DNA from: Cytophagaceae bacterium
Lineage (GTDB): Bacteria; Bacteroidota; Bacteroidia; Cytophagales; Cytophagaceae
Reading direction: 5' to 3'
Assembly (NCBI GenBank): GCA_029237685.1
Contig: JAQZBV010000052.1
Location: 1 to 33,781, forward strand
DNA: 33,781 nt
Shown here: positions 22,847 to 31,495 of the stretch, piece after piece
How the letters are laid out: each line of letters starts with the position of its first letter
Numbering within the stretch: position 1 is the stretch's first letter
Notes under the pieces: model-generated
What the model saw: only the letters and a program-made list of their open reading frames with translations
Told to the model about the DNA's origin: nothing
Database searches by the model: none
Position numbers and translations under genes: made by a program

Positions 22847-23877
22847 ACAAATTTTTCCTTTCTATAATTTTCTAATAATTGTTCTTTATAAGTGGGTAAA
22901 ATATCCATTAGTTTTTTAACCGTCTCCGAAAAGCCTACATCAGAAGTGCCGCCGCCTGCATTGCGATGCCCGCCGCCGTTAAAATGCCTGCGAGCAAATT
23001 CACTGACAGAAAATTCACCTTTGGAACGGAACGATAATTTTACTCCGTCTTCTCTTTCAATCAGCAGAATGGCCAATACGATGCCTTCCATAGAAAGCGC
23101 ATAATTTACCAATCCTTCTGTGTCTCCGGTCTGGGAGTGAAAACGCTCCAGGTCTTTTGCTGAAATCGTAAAAAATGCCGTGTAATATTCATTCAGCACA
23201 TATAATCTTTCCGATAGAGCATAACCTAAAAACCTCAACCGCTCTTCTGTACTGGTATCAAAGATCAGGCGGTGTATTCTGGCGTTGTCCAAATTAAACA
23301 ACATCAAGTCGGCCACGATCAAGTGTACCCTGCGGTCTGCTGAAGGGTATCGAAAAGATCCGGTATCGGTCATGATGCCGGCATAAATGCATTCCGCAAT
23401 GTAAATATCCAGAAATGCTTTATCACCGAGGCCAACAATCAAATCGTAAATCAAAACGGCGGTAGCCGCTGCTTTCGTATCTGAAAAAACAAGATCAGCG
23501 AAGTTTTCCGGTGCGAGGTGGTGGTCAATGAGTACCTTTTTAGCGGCTGACGCTTTCACCAGATCACCTAGTTCGCCTATTCTAGCGAGCGCGTTAAAGT
23601 CAAGGCAACAGATGACATCGGCACTTTTCATTAATTCCTGGCATTCTGATTCTGTTTTGTCGCTAAAGACAATCACATCATCATTGCCCTGCATCCATTC
23701 CAAAAACTGCGGATAATCTGTGGGCGTAATCACAGTAGCTGTATGCCCCTTTTTCATCAAATAACGACACCACGCCAAAGACGAGCCCAATGCATCGGCA
23801 TCGGGTTTTTGGTGCGTAGTGATGATGATTTTTTTAGGAGTAGCCAATAACTGGCCAAGCTCGGACAAATCCTGCAT
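22840..23877 (-). CDS. nrnA: DHH-family phosphoesterase, NrnA-like oligoribonuclease/pAp phosphatase
   Basis: 345 residues with the DHH and DHHA1 domains. The Mn-binding motifs are all visible: THQKPDADALGSS (21-33), CCLDFNAL with D93, and LIDHH with D118/H119/H120. TGSFRYPSADRRVH follows, and the C-terminal DHHA1 substrate loop is GGGHRNAGGG. NrnA degrades 2-5 nt oligoribonucleotides and dephosphorylates 3'-phosphoadenosine 5'-phosphate. Which activity dominates here cannot be told from sequence. It is the first gene of the operon with the three FKBP genes, linked through the 7-bp overlap. A cytosolic RNA enzyme upstream of envelope isomerases is unexpected functionally. Confidence 0.93.
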   Translation of the reverse strand: MQDLSELGQLLATPKKIIITTHQKPDADALGSSLAWCRYLMKKGHTATVITPTDYPQFLEWMQGNDDVIVFSDKTESECQELMKSADVICCLDFNALARIGELGDLVKASAAKKVLIDHHLAPENFADLVFSDTKAAATAVLIYDLIVGLGDKAFLDIYIAECIYAGIMTDTGSFRYPSADRRVHLIVADLMLFNLDNARIHRLIFDTSTEERLRFLGYALSERLYVLNEYYTAFFTISAKDLERFHSQTGDTEGLVNYALSMEGIVLAILLIEREDGVKLSFRSKGEFSVSEFARRHFNGGGHRNAGGGTSDVGFSETVKKLMDILPTYKEQLLENYRKEKFVC

Positions 23878-24012
23878 GCTGCCTGATAATTAATACTATA
23901 GCGGGTTTTTCAATATGGCAATGTGGCGGAGCCAGCTTGTTTATAACCGTTTCGAACTCAATTTATGAATATAATTCTGAAATCTTTTTAATTTGCTACA
24001 AAATTAGAAAAA

Positions 24013-24435
24013 ATGACAGGAACACTAACCTTTACAATGATCAAGCCTGATGCTGTTGCAGGAGGCCATTCAGGAGCCATTCTGAAACAAATTGAAGAAG
24101 CAGGATTTGAAATCGTTGCGCTTAAACTCACGCATTTATCGGATGCACAGGCCTCTCAGTTTTACGCCATACATGCAGAAAGGCCTTTTTTCAAAACACT
24201 GGTGGAATTTATGTCTTCGGGCAAAATCATCGCTGCGGTCTTGAAGAAAACTAATGCTGTGGCTGACTTCCGCACTTTGATTGGCAATACCAATCCTGAA
24301 AAAGCCGATGCCGGAACAGTACGCAAACTGTATGCAAAATCCATTGAGTTCAATGCCATTCACGGTTCTGACTCCGATGAAAATGCAATGATCGAAGCTG
24401 GATTCTTCTTCTCAAACTTCGAAAGATTTAATTAG
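24013..24435 (+). CDS. ndk: Nucleoside diphosphate kinase
   Basis: Ndk transfers gamma-phosphate from ATP to NDPs through a phosphohistidine. The 140 residues match the family. MIKPDAV (9-15) contains K11, and the active histidine is H117 in NAIHGSDS. The hexamer-type fold features HAERPFF (54-60), [10 protein letters not shown] (68-77) and [19 protein letters not shown] (86-104) are all present. The gene is monocistronic, between the NrnA operon (divergent) and a convergent small gene. No leader features are visible in the 135-bp gap to nrnA. Confidence 0.97.
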   Translation: MTGTLTFTMIKPDAVAGGHSGAILKQIEEAGFEIVALKLTHLSDAQASQFYAIHAERPFFKTLVEFMSSGKIIAAVLKKTNAVADFRTLIGNTNPEKADAGTVRKLYAKSIEFNAIHGSDSDENAMIEAGFFFSNFERFN

Positions 24436-24461
24436 TAAGAGGTAGTGGTTAGTTGTTGCTA

Positions 24462-24812
24462 TCAGCTCCTCCTGCGGCTAACCACTTCAAATTTTTTCTC
24501 GAAATCAATGACCTTCGCCGCGTCCCTTGCTTCTATTTCATAGCGGTTGTTCCAATAGCCTTTACGAATACTTTCCCAACCGTATTGGATCAAAAACCAA
24601 CCGATGCCTTCCTTTTTGTACTGTTGCACATGCATGAGTTCATGCCTGAGCCAGGCTGTACTTTCCAGTAATTCGGTTTCTTTTGTTCCATGCAGGTATA
24701 TGCAGTTGCCGATTACAAGCGCTACCTTCTTCCCCTTTAGAACATAAGCGGCCAGACTCGATATCCATGCGTCTTCCTGAATACGAAAGATTATTTTCTC
24801 TGCATGATCCAT
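24462..24812 (-). CDS. Small HExxH protein, possible metallopeptidase-like (DUF4157-like)
   Basis: 116 residues, with no signal peptide. The HELMH sequence (57-61) is a zinc-binding HExxH motif, and a candidate third ligand lies in NRYEIEARDAAK (E92 or E94). The layout, HELMHVQQYKKEGIGWFL then GYWNNRYEIEA, matches small proteins common in Bacteroidota that are annotated DUF4157-like. No protease activity is established for them, so the function is unknown. The gene overlaps the 3' end of the upstream membrane-protein gene by 22 bp, so the two are probably co-transcribed and translationally coupled. Confidence 0.7.
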   Translation of the reverse strand: MDHAEKIIFRIQEDAWISSLAAYVLKGKKVALVIGNCIYLHGTKETELLESTAWLRHELMHVQQYKKEGIGWFLIQYGWESIRKGYWNNRYEIEARDAAKVIDFEKKFEVVSRRRS

Positions 24813-25837
24813 GTCGATAATTTTGCGGGAAGACTATTGAACACACGAACAACAATAAAGAGTGTGACAAGTGCGCAAAGCGGTCGGTATAAAAACACCA
24901 CATAACCGTTTGCCCCCAATGTCATCATCAGCAAACTGTCTTCGATGATACTGTGGCAAATTCCCATCAGACAAAAAGCATAGAACACATCTTTTGGCGC
25001 CAGGTTGTGCTTGCGTGTTTCTTCAATCATCAATGCGCCTCCATACAAGATGCCCAATGTCATGCCTACTACCGTGATCGGAATCACCGACTCGTGAATG
25101 CCCAACCAACGCATGACCGGACGAAGGGATCGGCTGAAGGCATCGATGAAGCCACTGGCTTTTAAGATGCGCATGACCGCCATCAAGGCCAGCACAACAA
25201 AAAATACCATGATGTATCGCTGCACTTCATTCATCAACCATACCGGCCAGGTGTCTTGAGCCGTTCCGGGCAAAGTCATGGCCTCCGGCAGATGAACCGG
25301 TGCTGTCAATAATTGAAAAGAAGAAAGCAACAGGTACAACATCCAGGCGGAAACAATGGCCATGATGAAGCGCCAGAGAAACATAGAAAGAAAAGGGATG
25401 CCTGCTTTGCGTGCAATGGAAAGTTCTATAGGAAAGGTATGCGCCACCAACATCAATTGAGCCAACACAGTGACTTGTGCTACACTCATGGTAGCTCCCA
25501 GCTGCAAGGAATGAAACGTGATCATGCCTCCATACATATTGGTGAGCAAGGTGTTGACCCATACCATGGCCCCGCCAGAAGGCAGGCCCAGCGCGATGGC
25601 AAGCGGCGCCAGCCAGTTGCCGAGTATGTCAATGACATTTGTTTGCTGCAGCAAGCGTACACCGAGACTTACGGGTAGCATGATTTTTAACAGATCGAGG
25701 TAGACGCGGAAAGCGTCTTTAACTAAAGAAGATAAAAAAGAATATACTTTATCTGTCAAAGGAATGAAGTGGTAAGTGGTAAGTGGTAAGTGGTAAGTGG
25801 TAAGTGGTAAGTGGTAAGTGGTAAGTAAAAATAACAA
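24791..25837 (-). CDS. Nucleoside-recognition (Gate) domain integral membrane protein
   Basis: About 348 residues in the longest reading, with several hydrophobic segments from about residue 45 onward. The segments LGLPSGGAMVWVNTLLTNMYGGMITFHSL and GMTLGILYGGALMIEETRK are the repeated Gate motifs of nucleoside-recognition/spore-maturation-like membrane proteins. The substrate is unknown. The first ~24 residues are encoded by an array of GGTAAGT heptamers (minus-strand ACTTACC) and read as a TYHLPLT periodic sequence, which is probably not real protein. A TTG at LTDKVYSF, just after the array, is a likely alternative start. The heptamer length means slippage would alter the frame of an upstream start. 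Confidence 0.85.
   Translation of the reverse strand: MLFLLTTYHLPLTTYHLPLTTYHFIPLTDKVYSFLSSLVKDAFRVYLDLLKIMLPVSLGVRLLQQTNVIDILGNWLAPLAIALGLPSGGAMVWVNTLLTNMYGGMITFHSLQLGATMSVAQVTVLAQLMLVAHTFPIELSIARKAGIPFLSMFLWRFIMAIVSAWMLYLLLSSFQLLTAPVHLPEAMTLPGTAQDTWPVWLMNEVQRYIMVFFVVLALMAVMRILKASGFIDAFSRSLRPVMRWLGIHESVIPITVVGMTLGILYGGALMIEETRKHNLAPKDVFYAFCLMGICHSIIEDSLLMMTLGANGYVVFLYRPLCALVTLFIVVRVFNSLPAKLSTWIMQRK
25771..25826. repeat. Eight perfect GGTAAGT heptamers
   Basis: Eight head-to-tail copies of the 7-bp unit GGTAAGT lie at or just before the start of the Gate protein gene. Related words (TACTTATTACT, ATACTTACTACTT) follow at 25846-25875 in inverted orientation, and 14-bp relatives lie at 7919-7946. 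Array length is likely to vary by slippage. Confidence 0.95.
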
Positions 25838-25885
25838 ATCTTTATACCAATACTTATTACTTGATACTTACTACTTATTACTATT

Positions 25886-26683
25886 TTACATTTTATAATG
25901 CTTCACCAATATATTCTCGAAAAACTTACCGCCGATCCAGTGCTTGACCAGAACTGAAAGCTTTTGTTTGAACTTTCCTGACATATACCGCACCTTCGGC
26001 TCCGGTGTATGGATTATTTTTTCAATTAACAAGGCCACTTCCAGCGGATCGGAAGAACTGCTTACGTCTTCGTCGATCATTTTTTCCAAAGCGAGCACAC
26101 TTGATTTGTAAGGCGACTGTTCCGGGATACTCACCTGTCTATGCTGTGCAATGCTGGTGCTGTAGTCGCCGGGATCAAGCACGCAGGCTTTCACACCATA
26201 AGGTCTTAGTTCCATCCGGAGCGCTTCTGTAATCATACCTAACGAAGCTTTTGTTGCGCTGTATATGCCTCTGTAAGGCAAACCCATGTATCCGGCAATA
26301 CTTCCGACGTTAATGATCAGTCCTGATTTTTGCGCGCGCATAGTCGGCAATACAGCTTGCATGGCACGCAAAGGACCAAATACATTGGTTTCAAAAACTT
26401 TCAAACTGTCTTTAGGAATGCTGTCTTCTACGGCACCCATCATCCCGATCCCTGCATTGTTTACTAACACATCAATGCAACCTTCTTTTTTTAACAGCTC
26501 TTCAATACCCGCCTTCACGGACTGGTCATCGGTAACATCAATAGCCAATATAGGAAAGCCCAAATCCTGCTGAGCCTTGCGACTTGTGCCGTATACTTTG
26601 TATCCTTTAGCTGTTAAATACTGGCAAATAGCTTTACCTATTCCTGAACTTCCTCCCGTGACTAGAATTACTTTTTTTTGCAT
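25886..26683 (-). CDS. Short-chain dehydrogenase/reductase
   Basis: 265 residues, a classical SDR. The Rossmann glycine motif TGGSSGIG (9-16) is present, NNAG is at 75-78, the catalytic Ser is S128, and the YSATK signature has Y141 and K145. The arginine after the glycine loop (TSRK, 33-36) suggests NADP(H) preference. The substrate cannot be deduced. The C-terminal ~50 residues include basic and aromatic segments typical of SDRs acting on lipids or ketones. It lies on the same strand as the patatin-like gene (40-bp gap upstream) and upstream of the Gate protein. Confidence 0.92.
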   Translation of the reverse strand: MQKKVILVTGGSSGIGKAICQYLTAKGYKVYGTSRKAQQDLGFPILAIDVTDDQSVKAGIEELLKKEGCIDVLVNNAGIGMMGAVEDSIPKDSLKVFETNVFGPLRAMQAVLPTMRAQKSGLIINVGSIAGYMGLPYRGIYSATKASLGMITEALRMELRPYGVKACVLDPGDYSTSIAQHRQVSIPEQSPYKSSVLALEKMIDEDVSSSSDPLEVALLIEKIIHTPEPKVRYMSGKFKQKLSVLVKHWIGGKFFENILVKHYKM

Positions 26684-26723
26684 GTTGGTTATTTCTTTGT
26701 CTGTGCCAAGTGATGTATTTCTG

Positions 26724-29081
26724 TTAGTCGTCCCAACGCTTGTTTCTCAATAAGAATCCTGCGTGTATCAAAAAACCAAATTTTGATTTACCCAAAGCTT
26801 CGGTATCATAGTACGTAGCTTGTATAGCAATGGGCCCCAGAACAAAATGATAAACAAAGCCACCGGCTGCAACAAATCGCAGTTCCGGTGTGCTATTGAA
26901 ATATTGTCTGTCTACTCCTACTCCTCCGGTCGATGCGTTGTATTCGACTGGACTTAGGTTGTAAAACGGATGAATCTCTGCTCGTAAATCCAGATTTTTT
27001 CTTAGGGTTACAATATTTACCAAGCCACCAGCGATGAAATTTGAAGACCTGAAATCTTCGTAATATAACGTATAGCTATCTACGATAGGCATAAAAGGTT
27101 TGGCATAAAAAGCGGTAGCCTTATGATTAAACAAAAGCGGTTGTGTAGAGAAATAGTTTTTATAAAATATACCTACAGAGTAACGTCTGTTTATTCGGAA
27201 ATACTTGCCCAGCTTGATTTGCAACGCTACCCATGTTCTTGCTGCTTCTTCTCTGTGTCCGTTTTTCCACTCCAGTCCTGAAATTTGTTTTTCCAAAGTG
27301 CCCGGCTCAAAACGTTCGACTCCCGTGTAGTAATTCAAATCAATATTGAAAAAATAACCGCTCGAGGCATACTGAATCCGATTGAGTTTGCTGTTATCGT
27401 ATTCCAAACGCGCCTGGAACAAATGTATCTTAGAGTAGCTCAGTGTATCGCCTTGGTTTAAAGCGGAAATGATACTGTAGTTAGATTCTGATCCAATATA
27501 CGCGGCACTTATTCCGGCTATGCCTTTTTTACGAACACCTTTTTTCAAACTGATTCTGGCGTTGATTTCATTTTGTTTGAGTACCGATTGATTCTCGGTA
27601 CGCAACAACAGCAGGTTGCTTGTTTGGTAGTAATCCCACTTGTTATAAGTAAATGAGGTTTCCAGAAATGTGGTACGATACGTATGGAAATAAATACGCG
27701 CTCGTGTATGGTTAGAAATGTAAAACACTCCTATATATCCATTGGAATAAAAATTATGCCTTCTTCGAAAGAAGAGGTCTTTATCGACACTGAGGAACAA
27801 ATAGCTAATCGGCCGGTTAGAAATCACTCCGCCTAAACCTATTCTAAGGTCATTATTGTGCTTTAGATTCAGGTAAAACTGATAGGTAGATGTTTTCTTA
27901 TTATAAGTAAGTGCCGGTGCAAAATGATCGTACGCGGTAGATTGTTCCAATATGAAATAACCGCTACGAATAGATTTCATGGGATAGTTTCCCGCTGTAT
28001 CCGGTTTGAAAAATTTTTCTAATTCTCCTGCATTCTTAAATCCTCGTACTTCTACTTTATCGATGACATAATCTTTTTCTTCCTTCAGGAACTCCGCTCT
28101 TCTTTGTCCATAATACAGACTGTCTCTGCGCGATGTGATGGCGGCTTTAATGCGAGGCATTTTAGCCATCGTACTTTCATAACCTGCATCAATTAAAGCC
28201 TGTGCTTCTGAAAATTCCATGGAGGAAAAAGCACTCAGGCTCGGTTGAATGTAAACATCATGAGAATCCAACTGAACGGTATCACTCCTGGATAAGAGCA
28301 AATAACTTAATAGTTTAGTGTCTACAAAACGATCCGCATCTTTATAAGGGTATTCGCTGAACACCTTATCCGAAACGTTGAAGCCTAAGACCACATCAGG
28401 CTTAAAAACTTCTTTGGCTGTTTTTACAGGAAAGTTGTTGTATAAACCTCCATCAAAAAGATAAACCGAATCTATTTTCTGTGGAGAAAAAAACAAAGGC
28501 ACAGCCATCGTTGCTCTGAGCGCTTCATTGAGATTGCCCTTACTGATGACTACTTCTTTTTGCATAAAAATTTCTGCTGTCACACAGCGGAAAGGAATTA
28601 CTAAGCTGTCAAAATTATTGCCGGCTAAAGCAGAAGCTCTGGATAATTCATCCATGAGGGCCCATCTTAGGCAATGGTCTTTAATGAGGGTGTTCGCTTT
28701 AATGCTTGTGGATGAAATGGTATCAAACCCCACTCTGAAGTTTACGATGGAAGGATCTTTGTCTTCCTGAAAAATTCTGATCTTATCACCTTCTTCCAAC
28801 TCTCCCTTCACCCAGTTTTGAAACCGTTGCGAAACAACTAATGCTTCCATTTCTTTGGGACTGTAACCTGCCGCATAAAAGCCACCAACAAGTCCGCCCA
28901 TAGAGGTTCCCATGATGTAATCGATTGGAATTCCGTTTTCTTCGAGTGCCTTGAGTGCTCCAATGTAAGCGAGCCCTTTCGCTCCACCTCCGCTTAATAC
29001 AACGGCTACCCGTTGTCCGTAAGACATACTGGACAAAAGTACCTGCGCACAAAAAATAAAAAACAAAGCCTGTCTTTTCAC
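26724..29081 (-). CDS. Patatin-like phospholipase with POTRA-like segment and outer-membrane beta-barrel
   Basis: 785 residues from a GTG start that gives a proper signal peptide (1-22, ending SYGQ). The patatin domain (about 24-300) has the oxyanion loop GGGAKG (31-36), the nucleophile S60 in GTSMGG (58-63), and the catalytic DGG with D210. A segment YVIDKVEVRGFKNAGELEKFF (about 345-370) resembles one POTRA domain. The remainder (about 400-785) alternates polar and hydrophobic residues with many aromatic ends, like an Omp85-type 16-strand barrel. The arrangement matches PlpD-like type Vd autotransporters and Bacteroidota surface patatins, so the lipase is probably exported or periplasmic. 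Its 5' end overlaps a possible terminator of the ilvB operon. It is plausibly co-transcribed with the SDR downstream. Confidence 0.92.
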   Translation of the reverse strand: MKRQALFFIFCAQVLLSSMSYGQRVAVVLSGGGAKGLAYIGALKALEENGIPIDYIMGTSMGGLVGGFYAAGYSPKEMEALVVSQRFQNWVKGELEEGDKIRIFQEDKDPSIVNFRVGFDTISSTSIKANTLIKDHCLRWALMDELSRASALAGNNFDSLVIPFRCVTAEIFMQKEVVISKGNLNEALRATMAVPLFFSPQKIDSVYLFDGGLYNNFPVKTAKEVFKPDVVLGFNVSDKVFSEYPYKDADRFVDTKLLSYLLLSRSDTVQLDSHDVYIQPSLSAFSSMEFSEAQALIDAGYESTMAKMPRIKAAITSRRDSLYYGQRRAEFLKEEKDYVIDKVEVRGFKNAGELEKFFKPDTAGNYPMKSIRSGYFILEQSTAYDHFAPALTYNKKTSTYQFYLNLKHNNDLRIGLGGVISNRPISYLFLSVDKDLFFRRRHNFYSNGYIGVFYISNHTRARIYFHTYRTTFLETSFTYNKWDYYQTSNLLLLRTENQSVLKQNEINARISLKKGVRKKGIAGISAAYIGSESNYSIISALNQGDTLSYSKIHLFQARLEYDNSKLNRIQYASSGYFFNIDLNYYTGVERFEPGTLEKQISGLEWKNGHREEAARTWVALQIKLGKYFRINRRYSVGIFYKNYFSTQPLLFNHKATAFYAKPFMPIVDSYTLYYEDFRSSNFIAGGLVNIVTLRKNLDLRAEIHPFYNLSPVEYNASTGGVGVDRQYFNSTPELRFVAAGGFVYHFVLGPIAIQATYYDTEALGKSKFGFLIHAGFLLRNKRWDD

Positions 29082-29114
29082 AGCCCTAATTTAAGGAATG
29101 TGAACGACAGGCTT
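29051..29114 (-). terminator. Possible ilvBN terminator overlapping the patatin start
   Basis: On the minus strand AAGCCTGTC pairs with GACAGGCTT (29106-29114 with 29066-29074), with a 31-nt loop, followed by TGTTTTTTATTTTTTG. The stem contains the GTG start region of the patatin gene and the T-tract encodes its signal peptide (ALFFIF). The loop is long, so termination is uncertain. Confidence 0.4.
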
Positions 29115-29134
29115 CTAATAAATCTGTTTTTTAC

Positions 29135-29419
29135 TTATGCAAGCATTGTAACGGGCTGGAACTCCTTTTCAAAGTTTTCCAGCTCAAGACCTGTTGCTTC
29201 TTGTATAGAAATCAAATCAATGAGTTTAGCCAACTGTTTAACCGCTTGATCTTTCTTCGCTTCTTCTCCTTTGACACGGATGTTCAGAAAAGTTCTGCCT
29301 TGAGATTCAAACGTTTCCAATGCTTCCAGCACAAACCCTCTCCTTTCCAATACTAAACCTGCTCTTAACAAAACGCCTTGAGTCTGGATGATTTCCGCTA
29401 CAAAATGAATGTTTTTCAT
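29135..29419 (-). CDS. ilvN: Acetolactate synthase small subunit, short ACT-domain form
   Basis: 94 residues, essentially one ACT-like domain (about 3-75): FVAEIIQTQGVLLRAGLVLERRGFVLEALETF then TFLNIRVKGEEAKKDQAVKQLAKLIDLISI. The pattern G-V-L-x-R-x-x-x-x-x-x-R-R-G-F is typical of regulatory subunits that bind branched-chain amino acids. Full-length IlvN/IlvH proteins are usually longer (~160 residues or more), so this resembles the short IlvM type. It lies 113 bp downstream of ilvB, which supports the assignment. The gap between them holds nothing I can identify beyond an AT-rich stretch. Confidence 0.8.
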   Translation of the reverse strand: MKNIHFVAEIIQTQGVLLRAGLVLERRGFVLEALETFESQGRTFLNIRVKGEEAKKDQAVKQLAKLIDLISIQEATGLELENFEKEFQPVTMLA

Positions 29420-29532
29420 GTGTTCTACTTTTAGGCTGACAGATAAATTCTTTCTATTTTTTGTTGTGGAGTGGTATGAAAACCTAGCTATCTATGTACT
29501 TCTCTGTACTCCATATTCCTCAGTCCCTACTG

Positions 29533-31260
29533 TTATGTACTTCCCTCTGGCATTTCCATTTTCACCGTTGGCGGTTCAAGGATCATATTCTCCAAAGACT
29601 GACCGGCAGGCACCATTGGGTACACATTATCTTCTTTTACTACTTCTGCATGGATGATACAAGGACCATCGTTATAGGCTAGAGCCGCTTTCAAAACAGA
29701 TTCAAGATTCTCTGCTTTGTCCACATGGAATCCTTTTACTCCATATGCTTCTCCTAATTTTATAAAATCAGGATTTCCTTCCAGATCAATACCCGAATAA
29801 CGGGAATCCAAAAAGAGCTCCTGCCATTGTCGAACCATGCCCAGGTATTTGTTGTCAATGACCAATATTTTTACCGGCAACTTATGAATAGCAGCCGTCG
29901 ATAATTCGGCCAATGTCATTTGAAATCCTCCATCCCCAACGATGGCAATGACCAAATCATTCGGCTTACCCAACTGCGCACCCAAGGCCGCAGGGAAGCC
30001 AAATCCCATAGTACCGGCACCACCCGAAGACAACCAGGTATCTGCTTTATCGCTCAGGTAAAATTGTGCCGCCCACATTTGATGTTGGCCTACATCTGTG
30101 GTAACAATCCCTTTTCCTTGCGATAAGCGATAAATTTCATCGATCACATATTGTGCACGCAAAGGATTACTTTTTTGATAATGTAGCGGGAAATTTTTCT
30201 TGAACTCGTGTGTACAGCTGATCCATTGCTTGCCGTCTTTCGGCTGAATCAAGGGCAACAAGGCTTGCAATACTTCTTTCGCATCACCGATGGCATAAGC
30301 ATCCGGTACCACTATTTTTCCGATCTCCGCCGGATCAATGTCTATGTGTAATTTCTTCGCCTGTGGAGCAAATTTTTTGGGGTTGCCATTGATTCTATCG
30401 TCCCAACGGGAACCGATCGAAATAATCAGGTCGCACTCTAACACCGCTTTATTGGCATAAGCCGTACCGTGCATACCCAGCATACCTAAAGACAATTCAT
30501 GTGTTTCAGGAAAACAGCCTTTACCCAATAAAGTATTGGTGACCGCTGCGTTCATCTTTGTTGCCAACTCCATCACTTCTTTCGAAGCCCCGGCAATCAT
30601 AGCACCATGACCTACTAACAACAATGGTTTTTGAGCCGCATTTAAATATTCCGCTAATTTTTCAACCGACTCCTGATCTACCGCTCGATGGGCGATATAG
30701 CCCGGTGTATGAGGCTTTGCCTCCATGTCGCCATGGAAAGGAGCAGAAGTAATATCTTTTGGAAGATCAATCAATACAGGACCAGGTCTACCGGTTGTAC
30801 TGATCATAAAGGCTTCGCGCACGATGCGTGGAATATCTGCGGTGTTGCGAACCAGATAATTGTGTTTCACAATCGGTAAACTCAAACCAAATGTATCGGC
30901 TTCCTGGAAAGCATCCATTCCCAATAAAGGCGTAATCGTCTGACCGGTCAATACAATCATCGGCACGGAATCCATCTGAGCCGTTAACATACCGGTCACG
31001 GCATTGGTAGCACCGGGACCACTGGTCACCAATACCACACCCGGTTTACCGGTAACTCGTGCATAACCATCTGCCATGTGCGTCGCACCTTGCTCATGAC
31101 GTGTGATAATCAATTTGATAGAAGAATCGTACAGCGCGTCGAAGATTGGCAACACGGCACCGCCTATATATCCGAAGACATATTCTACTCCCATGCTTTC
31201 CAAGCATTTTACCAAAGCTGCTGCACCGTTCATTTTAACTGCTGACGACATCTCTTTCAA
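29533..31260 (-). CDS. ilvB: Acetolactate synthase large (catalytic) subunit
   Basis: This TPP-dependent enzyme makes acetolactate or acetohydroxybutyrate for valine, leucine and isoleucine synthesis. The 575 residues are full length. The catalytic glutamate is in [15 protein letters not shown], followed by [14 protein letters not shown]. The FAD-related middle domain (about 190-330) has [13 protein letters not shown], and the TPP/Mg motif is [16 protein letters not shown], then [12 protein letters not shown]. It starts with [17 protein letters not shown]; the exact Met (31260 or 31251) is uncertain. The 235-bp AT-rich region upstream, shared with a divergent gene, shows no leader peptide I can support. 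ilvC, ilvD and leu genes are not in the window. Confidence 0.96.
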   Translation of the reverse strand: MKEMSSAVKMNGAAALVKCLESMGVEYVFGYIGGAVLPIFDALYDSSIKLIITRHEQGATHMADGYARVTGKPGVVLVTSGPGATNAVTGMLTAQMDSVPMIVLTGQTITPLLGMDAFQEADTFGLSLPIVKHNYLVRNTADIPRIVREAFMISTTGRPGPVLIDLPKDITSAPFHGDMEAKPHTPGYIAHRAVDQESVEKLAEYLNAAQKPLLLVGHGAMIAGASKEVMELATKMNAAVTNTLLGKGCFPETHELSLGMLGMHGTAYANKAVLECDLIISIGSRWDDRINGNPKKFAPQAKKLHIDIDPAEIGKIVVPDAYAIGDAKEVLQALLPLIQPKDGKQWISCTHEFKKNFPLHYQKSNPLRAQYVIDEIYRLSQGKGIVTTDVGQHQMWAAQFYLSDKADTWLSSGGAGTMGFGFPAALGAQLGKPNDLVIAIVGDGGFQMTLAELSTAAIHKLPVKILVIDNKYLGMVRQWQELFLDSRYSGIDLEGNPDFIKLGEAYGVKGFHVDKAENLESVLKAALAYNDGPCIIHAEVVKEDNVYPMVPAGQSLENMILEPPTVKMEMPEGST

Positions 31261-31495
31261 ATATAATGAAACAAAGATAGGCGAGTTTCAATGCATTCAT
31301 AGGGTATTTTTTTGCCCATATACGGCTCTTATAAACTTACATGTACTAATATGTATTTTATAATCAGTTATTTATGCATATTTTACATACGATTTCTAAG
31401 TATAAATACAATAAGGTTGTGATATACGGTTTTATATAACTATTTATTATATTTAAAAGGCTGAAATGCAATAGTATAATATAAAAATAGTTACG

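Noticed and set aside
25771-25826. Heptamer array considered as a CRISPR
   Set aside because: The units are 7 bp and directly adjacent with no spacers, and no cas genes are nearby.
31261-31495. Search for a branched-chain amino-acid leader peptide before ilvB
   Set aside because: The region is AT-rich. By eye I found no short ORF rich in Leu, Ile or Val codons followed by a terminator hairpin.
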